Below are positions 45,220 to 54,652 of a stretch of DNA of 64,000 bases, in pieces. The notes under the pieces were generated by a model. The model was not told the origin of the DNA and made no database searches. It saw nothing but the letters and a program-made list of their open reading frames with translations. Each line of letters opens with the position of its first letter. Position 1 is the stretch's first letter. The position numbers and the translations under genes are program-made. Origin of the DNA: Zeugodacus cucurbitae (taxonomy: Eukaryota > Arthropoda > Insecta > Diptera > Tephritidae). The stretch is taken from positions 1,205,001-1,269,000 of the forward strand of contig NC_071672.1 of assembly GCF_028554725.1 (NCBI RefSeq), in the 5' to 3' direction.

Positions 45220-48200
45220 TTAGTTTCCAGCTAATTGTCTTCGCCGCTTAAACACCTCACGCGCAAACACACCAAATAATTCTAATCGTTCGGCATCCCA
45301 ACTAGTGGAGATCACACCACTAACATCTAACCGTCCATCAGTCCAACTAATCCCCATACCCCCAAGGTCCCTAATGTCCGAGTACATCGGGCATTCAGCA
45401 ATAACATGCACCCAATCCTCAACACGCGCCCCACACATACATTCCATTCCATCAGAGAGGCGCCTCTGATGCAAAAAAGCATTCAAAGGCCCATGCCCCG
45501 TAAGTAGGAAACCCAGACTCAGACAGAATCTGAAATCTGGGTTTTCCCCAACAAACCCAACATCCCGAATGTACTCATAAGTCACACCACCGTTAGGACT
45601 ATTATCCCAACGGTCTTGCCACCTACTCCTAACCCTGTCATCTAGAAGCCTCTTGCTTCCTAGATATCCCAACCTCTCCACATCATCGTCAGAAATCCAT
45701 TCATTCCGCAGCAATAACACACTCAAACCCCTCCTCAACCTGAAAGAAACAGCACGCTGTAAAACAATCAGGTCAAGAGGGGGCACACCCAATAAAACCT
45801 GCAACGCATCCGTAGAAACGGTGCGACATACAGGCAAACAGGCAAGCATCATGCAACGCTGTATAGAAAGAAGTTTTCGATGACCCGAAACCATCGTAGC
45901 CACCTTCCACCATATAGGAGATCCATAAGTGGCACAGGCCACAAACAAACCTCGATATATGGAGCGAACAGCACGACGCCCGAGACCCCAATCACTCCGT
46001 AAAACGCGCCTGACACTACCAACAATCGCCTGCAGCCGCCGCTTCACATTCACTAAGTGTGGAGTAAAACACATTCTTTCACTCATGGTCAACCCCAGAT
46101 ATTTGACTTGCGTCACATACCTGATGCTGACCCCATTCACACGGACAACCGGTGGACGCCCCGGTGACAGTCTACCCTTTAAGAGCATTGTCACCGTTTT
46201 ATCCATCGATATGTCAACCCCCACACCCACACCCCAATTATGAGCAATCTCCAACAATTGCCCTCCTACCCTTTCAATCTCAGACCTCGAACAGCCTTCA
46301 ACTAAAAGAAGCAGGTCATCCGCATACGCACAACACCTGCAGAGTGGTTCGAGCTGCCCAAGCAGTGAGTCCATCATAAGGTTCCAAATATATGGACCAC
46401 AGATGGATCCCTGCGGGCAGCCACGAACCACTCCAATCTCCACACTCCCATTCATACCAACGATAGAGGCTTTCCTGTCCGAAAAGAAGCTCCGCCAGAG
46501 ACTAATTTCCGAACAGTTAAGTTCCTCTAGCCGTTGAATCACACGATCCCAGATTAGGTAATCAAACGCCCCCTTGAAGTCAACAAATATGCCAAGGACA
46601 TATTTGTTGGTATTCTCCCTCACAGCATTCTGAACATACATCCAGGCATCTTCTACACTGCGTTCTTTCCTGAACCCATACTGCCTATTCGACCTCAAAT
46701 CCCGCGTTAGCTCCTGAAGCCGTTCCACCATAACTCTTTCCAGCACTTTTCCAAGCACTGGAAGGAGACTGATGCCCCGATAAGAACGAGGATCACTCCT
46801 GATCTTATCAGGAGACCTCAGGAGAGGAACAACCCTGGCACTTTTCCACTCACGTGGAAAATATCCCTCACAAATGCACTTATCATAAATGACCTCCAAG
46901 TATTCCGGAATGAACTTCCACAAGCATTTGCACATCTCTCCGTTCAGACCATCAAAACCTGGAGACCGTTTAGACCTGACCAGGCCAAAGGCATATCCCA
47001 GCTCCCCATCATCTAATGGAGGAACAGGTACCTCATGTGCATGGGGTGCCTGAACCTCAGCCCTGGGAAAGAACGCTCCTAACAGAACCCCAGCACACTC
47101 TCTCCACGTTGATAACACAGTGTCACCAACACGAAGAGAGGTGATATCCTCCCTCTTACGACCCCTGCAGATCTTATAGACCTGACCCCAGGGGTCATCC
47201 CTATTGTCATTCACAAAACTCCTCCACTCTTCTTCTTTAATTTTCACAATCATATCTTTATATTCATTCATCGCACAACTAAAATCATACCTAAACTGGG
47301 ACAGCCTCTCAGAATTGAACCGCCGAGCACGTTGAAACTTTCGTCTCAACCGCCGGACAGTCCTCCTCTTCAAGGTTAACTCATGCGTCCACCACTTAAT
47401 TTTTCTAACCCTAAAACTTCCACACTTCCTGAACAATCTGTCATTCACACCCCACACCAACTCACACAGCCGAGCAATTTGCTCATCCACTTCCAGATCA
47501 TCAAACACTCTAAGCGGTATTTCTAACACCGCTTCCCTTACACTCTGTCCATATCGGTTCCAGTCAATACCAGAGGTACGCCATCGCCGCAATGGACTCA
47601 CACACACCAAAGGAGGGGAACGAGGAGCAACCACAATTTGGATCAAATTATGATCACTCAGACCCCACCCTCCTCTAACCTCCCACTTAAAATCAAACAC
47701 TCTACTTGCTGCCTCATTCATAAGCGTCACGTCAATATCACTCACACCCCTAGGCCCATCAAACGTATACCACTCACTCGGCTCATTCAGAATGTGAAGG
47801 CCCTTAGCCAACACCCATTCATTCATTACCTCGCCTCGAACGTGGCTTTGATATCCAGACGAATGTCTGGATACCTTACTAAACCACATCGAGGACGAGG
47901 CATTCGCATCCAACCCTAGGACTAATGGGCTACCACTCGCCAGAAGTAGTAACTTATCCATATAGCCCAGGTAGGGCTCTAGGGGCTCGCTAAATTTGCA
48001 ATACAAACTAGCGACAATCATTCTACCGAACTCCCCCTCTATAGACACACACACCCCCTGTTGTGACGAATCCAAGACTACACAATCGTAGCCGGAATCA
48101 TTCACAACTATTGCAGCATTAACCCCAAGGTCCGTAAAGACCCTAAAACCTCCAGGAAGACCCCGAACCACACCATTGGTGGCGTAAGGCTCCTGAAGTA

Positions 48201-48293
48201 AGGCAATGCCACACCCCCCCTCAATCATACAACCCCCCAACTCACACATAACGGCATACGACCCCTGACAATTAAGCTGAAAAACCCCCCCAT
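45220..48293 (-). CDS. R1-B6 ORF2: endonuclease-reverse transcriptase (open, start uncertain)
   Basis: The longest frame here: 1035 codons if read from a non-ATG codon at 48327. Numbering from there: APE endonuclease with QLNCQGS (17-23), LLQEPY (43-48), GLDANA (138-143), SDID (196-199) and SDHN (224-227). RT with SYRGISLLPVLGKVLERV, QYGFRKERS (usual G changed to E), DFKGAFD, GCPQGSICGP, catalytic CAYADD (YADD at 668-671) and KYLGLTMS. The C-terminal knuckle CMCGARVEDWVHVIAEC is near 960-980. Known role: nick the 28S site and copy R1 RNA onto it. The canonical ATG (48293-48291, in TGATG) is out of frame because the G-run has 7 rather than 8 G, so normal translation would need slippage. Confidence 0.88.
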
Positions 48294-48295
48294 CA
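48291..48295 (-). promoter_or_regulatory. TGATG stop-restart at the ORF1/ORF2 boundary
   Basis: The ORF1 stop TGA shares its last bases with the ORF2 ATG. Overlaps of this kind (for example TAATG in SART1 of silkworm) are known to couple translation of the two ORFs. The same TGATG occurs at 11745-11749, 17612-17616, 30843-30847 and 44414-44418. Confidence 0.78.
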
Positions 48296-49686
48296 GTGTC
48301 TGGAGAGGGCACGCTCAACAACGCCACAGTAAATCGGGCAAACAGCTGACATCATAAGATGCCCAGCTGGCCTACCCTTAAATGCACAGTTGCGACAATG
48401 AGGGGCATTACCACAACCGGCAGCTCTATGTCCTTCTTGACCGCACCGCCTACAAACATCAGATTTGGCCCTACACTCAGCCACTATATGGTCAAAACCC
48501 ATACACCGGAAGCAGCCAGCAACTGGGCTATCCGGTCGAACCCTGAAGGAGAACCACTTTATGTAGCACCTTCCCGCCTCCAAAAGGGCGGACACTAATT
48601 TGTCCGACCCCTCAAGGACAACGTTGGTGCTACCATCAGCAGCCACCTTCCAGGGCCGACTGACCTTCCGCACATCTGACTTTCGTGCCTCAGGGCTGAT
48701 GTCCTGAAGGTTCAACCGAAAGAGCTCCTCCATGAAGTCATCATGGGAGATTTCGGTGTGAACCCCCTGAACCACAACCCGCGGACCCAACTTCCGGTTC
48801 ACACTCACATCCAACCCCACCTCCCCGAACTTGGCATTATTCGCCACCTTTTCCCTCTCTAAAACAGAGGGGGTGCGAATAACCACCCCACCACCCTTAA
48901 TCGGCTTCACCTCGTGTACACGCACTCCGAGGGAAGGTCCCACCTCCTTCACGACCTTCTTAATCACCTCCTTAGAGGAGGTGGTAGGGGCCTTGCTTCT
49001 CACCACCACCGACCAAGTCTCAACCGGCTTCGGCAATGCCGGAGCAATCGCCTCCAACACTGGCGCTGGAGGCGCACGCACCGACTCAGCCGGAGCCAAA
49101 CCCACAACCGACCTCTTCGATTGGGAATAGATCCCCCACAACTCTCCCTGAGAGCGTCAACCTGACCGCGAAGATGGGCATTCTCGGTTACTACCGTCAT
49201 CAGAAGCACCTCGTACTTCGAGGCAAGCTCCATCAGCCCCTTCGCAGTAGTGACCTCAAAGTCTTCAACCCCAAACACCAATGCGTTTAATTCCGCCGTC
49301 ACTGCCTTCATGGCAGCAACATGGCTAATAGCGCCTCCCCCAACCACACCACCATTTTCTCCACCCTCCTTAACAGCGCTAACAGGACACTCCTTTGCAG
49401 AAGTACCCTTAATGCGCTTCTTCCCCTTAATCCTTACTACACCTCCACGCTTGCTAACAATAGGGTGGACAACCACTTCTTCAGCGGTGTCACCCATATC
49501 AGCACAACTACTCCCATCCCCTAACATCACCAACGATGGCGATCCTATCCTAACCTTCCTACGCGGCGGGGACCCAACCGAAGGTCCAGCACCTTCATCA
49601 GCCGACGAGGTCTCCACTGCTAACGCTAGCTCTTTCCCCTCATTCACAGCAGGGTGCTTAGCCCTTCTCCTCCGTGAGGGAAGCAT
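48293..49686 (-). pseudogene. R1-B6 ORF1 (Gag-like), one frameshift
   Basis: Starts MLPSRRRRAKHPAVNEGK at ATG 49686; the frame extends further upstream only without an ATG. The N-terminal basic region is followed by HVAAMKAVTAELNALVFG and EVLLMTVVTENAHLRGQ. One G is missing near 49128 (TTGGGAATAG where others have TTGGGGAATA), which splits the ORF into 49000-49686 and 48293-49141. The second part has VHEVKPIKGGGVVIRTP and three knuckles: CFRCMGFDHIVAEC, CRRCGQEGHRAAGC and CRNCAFKGRPAGH. One base away from an intact protein. Confidence 0.88.
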
Positions 49687-51037
49687 TTCTACTTCCGGCC
49701 TTTCACCAGGCAGGCTGATCCGCCGGCAAAACACTGGCACAGAAGCCACTCGACCAGACAAGACTTGGAACAGCTGCTCTCAAGACACGTGTGACTGAAC
49801 GCACTGAAGGAACTAACTATAAGAATAGAATCGTCCAGTAGCTGCTACCACCTAAGCAGTCGATTATTGCGAAATCGCAAGGGCACAACCCACAACTCCA
49901 GCCAACGGTCTGGAACTGGTCACCCAATAAACCGCCGGACAGAACAAAGTCCCCGTAACGGCTCCAAGCCAACCGATGTGGAGCTGAACCAAATCGCACT
50001 GTAGGTCAAAGGTTAACAGCTACGAACGCAGTCTAAACAAAAATCAGCACCTTCAACACTCGGACAGACACCGGCACCCTTTGAGCAAAACCTGCCCAAT
50101 CCCCCCGGAAACAAGTGGCAACTCAGTACCAGACACTCGACACAACACTCACTGGCAGAAAAACCAAAAAGCAGAAAAACAACAAACACAGAAAACACTG
50201 AGACTCTATGAGAGTCAGCACCCACGCTAACAATGTGGGTAAACCACGTAAACCCCAAAAGGTACTACCTAACACGCGCCTACACACACAAAACTACTGT
50301 GCTCAAAAACACCTGTGCTCGAAAACACCTGTGCTCGAAAACAACTGTGCTCGAAAACAACTGTGCTCAAAAACACCTGTGCTCGAAAACACCTATGCTC
50401 AAAAACACCTGTGCACGAAATCACCTGTGCTCAAAAAAACACCTGTGCTCAAAAAACAACAAACGAAAAACAAATTAAGTCACACAAAAAACACTTGCTC
50501 AAACAAATTTTCTTTTCACAAACACAAATTCAAATTTCCAAAAATACACTCAACTACACGTATATAAATAAACACCTGCCGCAATGTAAAAATTTTCAAA
50601 AGCCAGCTATGATATGCACACACAAACTAACAAATGAGAAAATATACATACAATTGTATATATATTCAAACACTTGCAGTAATGTAAAAATACACAAAGC
50701 CAACTACAGAAAAAGTATACACGTACTGACAAACTTTATCTACACATACAATCGAACATATATTGAAAATGAAAATTTTTTATGAAAAACACACATATAT
50801 ACACACACGTATATATTAATATACTAATGCGTAAATATGTATGCAAATGCGCTAAAAAACTACCACAAATCACAAACTAATACACAAATACTCAAAATGA
50901 ATGTACTTACATCCAATGCTGAGGGCTCCCACACAAAAAAAACAAAAAAAAAACACCAATTCACACAAAATTCACGACACAGAAAACGCACAGAAACGAA
51001 AACACGTCTGAACAATCTGAAATTCTACAATCGAATG
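49687..51037 (-). other. R1-B6 5'UTR
   Basis: About 1.35 kb, longer than in B1 (0.95 kb). It has extra sequence near 49805-49880 and the 16-bp repeat array at 50294-50457, then the shared AT-rich part. No supported coding sequence. RNA start on the minus strand is expected at TCATTCG near 51037. Confidence 0.75.
50294..50457. repeat. 16-bp tandem repeats, about 10 units
   Basis: Units close to ACCTGTGCTCGAAAAC, with TGTGCTC (or TATGCTC/TGTGCAC) starting at 50299, 50314, 50330, 50346, 50362, 50378, 50394, 50410, 50426 and 50443. B1 and B4 have only one or two units at this place. There are no unique spacers, so it is not a CRISPR. Confidence 0.85.
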
Positions 51038-51051
51038 AGTAGATAGGGACA
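51038..51051 (-). repeat. 14-bp 28S target between R1-B6 and R1-A4
   Basis: AGTAGATAGGGACA, perfect copy. Confidence 0.92.
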
Positions 51052-51960
51052 ACGTCCGGTGGGATTAACGTGGGTACCTGCCGACGACGGCCTTACTCCA
51101 CGGTGCTCAAAAGCACAGCGGATCAAATCAATGCGATGATCAGCGCCCCGAAAATGCAATGCATTATTCGGTACCAATTGGCGTGTGGAATGGACACACT
51201 AACCACCTTGGTGGGGTTCGAGGCCTATCTAAAACCTCTGCCGTACTTTGGGTCCGGCACCCGGTTGCAATGCAACTCCACATTGAGTGACCAAAGTCAC
51301 TCTCCCCGCATTTGGGTATTGAACCACAACCACCACGATACTCCCCGAGGGGCCAGTCCGCATGAGCAGGTTGGAGCGAACTCCAAGGGCTCCTGCTCCC
51401 CGTGGTACCAGAATTAAGTCTCCGGTCAGACCTCGTAGCCGAAACTACTACCAGTTGAGCTTCCATACAGCTGTGGACTGGTGACCAGGGATTGAATCCC
51501 ATTCTCTCATCCAATTCATACACCTTTCACACCAGAAGCTAACCCCGGTCTTCAGCCAATTGTCTTCGCCGCCTGAACAACACGCGCGCAAATCTTTCAA
51601 GCGACCCTAACTGTTCGGCATTCCGACTAGTGGAGATCACACCACTAACGTCTATCCGTCCATCAGTCCAACTAATCCCCATACCCCCAAGGTCCCTAAT
51701 GTCTGAGTACATCGGGCATTCCGCTATAACATGCACCCAATCCTCAACACGCGCCCCACACATACATTCCATTCCATCAGAGAGGTGCGTCTGATGCAAA
51801 AAAGCATTCAAAGGCCCATGCCCCGTAAATAGGAAACCCAGACTCAGACAGAATCTGAAATCTGGGTTTTCCCCAACAAACCCAACATCCCGAATGTACT
51901 CATAAGTCACACGACCGTTAGGACTATTATCCCAACGGTCTTGCCACCTACTCCTAACCC
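51052..51960 (-). mobile_element. R1-A4: chimeric truncated R1 fused to IGS
   Basis: A-type 3' end and 3'UTR (51052-51538), then ORF2 C-terminus. The sequence is A-type up to about 51727 and B-type from about 51755 to 51960, where it is fused to IGS (CTAACCC then GTTTAACC). The hairpins in the 3'UTR match the A form. Confidence 0.87.
51539..51960 (-). pseudogene. R1-A4 ORF2 C-terminal fragment, A/B mosaic
   Basis: About 140 codons. The upstream part reads RWQDRWDNSPNGR and DVGFVGENPDFRF, as in subfamily B, and has the B-type knuckle CMCGARVEDWVHVIAEC. The end reads STSRNAEQLGSLERFARVLF, as in subfamily A. No RT domain. The mosaic could come from gene conversion or from template switching by the RT. 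Confidence 0.85.
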
Positions 51961-52717
51961 GTTTAACCAAACATAGTTTTTATATTATACAACAATCCAT
52001 TATATTAACTTTTGTATACTTCAATTGCTTTTCAGTATATTGTAAAAGTCGTTTGATAACTTTGCGTTCAAAGCTGTAGCTTTATGTTAAGATTCTCTCT
52101 AACAACTATACACTATACCATTATATATTAATTTTTGTACATTTCAATTGTTTTTCAGTATATTGTAATAGTCGTTTGATAACAATCTATAACACTACCT
52201 TATGTTCTCAATGAATAATGAGAAATAAAGTACTTTGCGTTCAAAAATCTGTATCTTTATGTTAAGATTCTCTCTAACAACTATACAATATACCATTATC
52301 TATTAATTTTTGTATATTTCAATTGTTTTTCAGTATATTGTAATAGTCGTTTGATAACAATCTATAACACTACCTTATGTTCTCAATGAATATTAAGAAA
52401 TAAAGTACTTTGCGTTCAAAAATCTGTATCTTTATGTTAAGATTCTCTCTAACAACTATACAATATACCATTATATATTAATTTTTGTATATTTCAATTG
52501 TTTTTCAGTATATTGTAATAGTCGTTTGATAACAATCTATAACACTACCTTATGTTCTCAATGAATATTGAGAAAATAAAGTACTTCGCGTTCAAAAAAA
52601 AAAATGTTTTTTTATATTCAATTAATTTATGAAAATTCTTAAAAAACTGTTAAAAATAATATATATATAACAAGTATGTTAATATAACATAAATATTTAT
52701 ATATTACATATATTATA
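51961..52717. repeat. rDNA intergenic spacer with 175-bp subrepeats
   Basis: Units anchored at GTCGTTTGATAAC start at 52048, 52171, 52346 and 52521: the last three are 175 bp apart, the first interval is 123 bp because about 52 bp is missing. Same repeats occur at 61101-61440, next to a 28S 3' end. In flies, IGS subrepeats often carry promoter or enhancer duplicates for RNA polymerase I; that role is not shown here. From about 52610 the spacer is non-repeated and AT-rich. Confidence 0.85.
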
Positions 52718-53369
52718 CTAGCTGACCCGGCGAACTTCGCCCCGCCCAATTTTTATTTGAAATAGTTAAAACGCTTTTGAACTCTGTTCAAGGCCATTTA
52801 TTTGTATGGAATGTTAATATATTCAGGGAATAACGTCTCTGATCAGTATAAATATTTTTGGCGAAGTTCGTTCTTTGTTTTGTTGTGTAGCGTGTAAACA
52901 AATAAAGAAGATGGCTCTCCAACACGCTAACATGACACATACATACCTATGTATGTACATATGAAACTGTAAAATTTTGAACTTAAACGATAAATCTGTT
53001 TGAATCATTCGAATTCTCAGAACGTACATTTCCTCACTTTTAGATTTGCTGTGTTGTAGTAAACTATTCACTACAGTGAAATTATTATTTATGAATAAAG
53101 ACGGAAACCTTTGTATATACATATCTGGTATAAAAATCCACGGGATTGAGATTTGAACTTGAGGTCAAAATTTTTAAAATTATTGATGAAAATTTTCGTA
53201 GAGTTGATAATAGGCACAAATTTTCATAAAATTTGTTTTAACGAATAAGTTAATTACAAAATTGTTAATTGATAACATGTAACATTTAATTTTATAATCT
53301 TAGGAAAGATAATTCTTAATTTTTAATAGTAGTATTTATTTATTTGAATTATAAACATTTTAATTTAAC

Positions 53370-53595
53370 TTAGCACTAATTGGTGCACAATATTTTTGGT
53401 TAACCTGTCTCGAGCTAACACAAATAGATTTGATGGTTTTCCCACACGTGATCATGCAACATATAATTGCCCATGGGAAAAACATGGATTATCCAAATCT
53501 AACACACAAATGGACATTGTTTGGCCTTGAGACTTATTAATGGACATGGCAAAAGCTAAACGAATAGGAAACTGTAGTCTGTGCATTATTGAGGT
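53370..53595 (-). pseudogene. Helitron 2 helicase C-terminal remnant
   Basis: Minus-strand reading gives a Pif1-type helicase end: FPIRLAFAMSINKSQGQT, VLDLDNPCFSHGQLYVA, then TGA where Cys is expected, then SRVGKPSNLFVLA. About 75 codons with one stop. It parallels the C-terminus of Helitron 1 (INKSQGQTFQV, FSHGQLFVACSRV) but is clearly a different family. Confidence 0.82.
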
Positions 53596-53601
53596 TCGAT
53601 T

Positions 53602-54440
53602 TTTTTTTTTTTTTTTTCAAAATAAGATTTAATAAATAAAATGAAAAGCAAGCTAATAATACTTACTTTTATTTAATTCGTTTAAAGAGTTTTAAATAAT
53701 AAAAAGAAAGCAAAGCGTTTAATAAATGGTAAATTTTAAACACACGTTTTACGTTTAATAAATTTTAGCTAAAATAAACGTTTGGACTTTTAATATAACA
53801 GCATCTGCTTCTATAGCGCCATCTAGCCTAATACAGCGCACTTATTCAATTACCTTACAACGTCAGCCGTTAGTATCACAAATAAGTGTCAATAAATGTA
53901 TTCTCATGTAGCGCCATCTACTGCAATAGCACATATAGCTCTAAATTTTACTCCAAATGAACTCCATACTTATGTTTACTACGACTACTCAGTTTGCAAC
54001 AATACTTAGCTAAGATTTTATTTAGGCACAACTTAAGTATGGACTGTGAAACCGGGCATTAGCCATACAATATTCTATACCTAAATGCAAATAAATGAAA
54101 TTTTCTTTTTGCATTTAGGAAATACATGCAGAAATCAACTCTGCGATTTCCTAAATTCCTCTGAAATCTCCCAAATTCGAGGAAGATTTACTGGAAAAGA
54201 GTGGCAGCATTGCTTATTTGTCTGACCATACATATGTACATAACTTTATTTATTTCACGGATTGTATGTGATTTTTTCTTAAATTTAGAATATTGGAAGT
54301 CATAGATTCGTATAACTTTACCACTAATAATATAAACTTCAAACAACGCATTTTCATTTAATGTTTTTAGCAAGTGGCAGCTTATGACAGCCTAAATCCA
54401 TGAAAATTTAGAAAGAAATGTAGCGCCATCTACTGTAACA
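53602..54440. other. Noncoding stretch in Helitron 2 with poly-T and AGCGCCATCT motifs
   Basis: Starts with about 17 T (53602-53618). It contains AGCGCCATCT at about 53815, 53910 and 54422, followed by GCGCACTTAGCGCCACC. No coding sequence. It may be a separate minus-strand retroposon with a poly(A) tail, inserted in the Helitron, or Helitron DNA I cannot align. Confidence 0.45.
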
Positions 54441-54652
54441 TAGCGCACTTAGCGCCACCAACTGGTGGATAGCTTTGCTAATAATAAACAAATAATTTGC
54501 AATATATAAATAATGCGACTATAAGGAGAGCTATAAACTATCCTATCTTTCAAGTTGGACCAAACTGCACACAGTGTTAAAAATTTCATTAAAATCGGTT
54601 CAGTAGTTTAGGAGTCCATCGAAAACAAACAACGTGACACGTGATTTTTATA

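Larger units (their letters stand above)
44725..51037 (-). mobile_element. R1 retrotransposon copy B6, full length, best preserved
   Basis: 3'UTR 44725-45219, ORF2 45220-48293, ORF1 48293-49686, 5'UTR 49687-51037, with the 14-bp 28S target on both sides (44711-44724, 51038-51051). ORF2 has an uninterrupted frame; the visible lesions are a 1-base loss in ORF1 near 49128 and a G-run one base short after the ORF2 ATG. A 16-bp tandem repeat expands its 5'UTR. Confidence 0.93.
52718..54652 (-). mobile_element. Helitron 2 remnant, different family
   Basis: The minus-strand 3' end is at 52718-52721 (CTAG), preceded by the hairpin GGCGAA-G-TTCGCC and GGGTCAG; the next minus-strand base is T. The 5' side near 54560-54650 has the typical start (ATAAAAATCACGTGTCACG, ACCGATTTTAATGAAATTTT), but the first bases are lost at the RTE boundary. 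It contains a helicase remnant and a stretch beginning with poly-T that looks like a later insertion. Confidence 0.75.

Noticed and set aside
45220..48327. Taking the GTG at 48327 as the true start of B6 ORF2
   Set aside because: It lies inside ORF1, GTG is not a usual eukaryotic start, and other copies use the ATG in TGATG at the equivalent of 48293.
50294..50457. CRISPR-like array
   Set aside because: The 16-bp units are contiguous with no unique spacers, and the DNA is eukaryotic.
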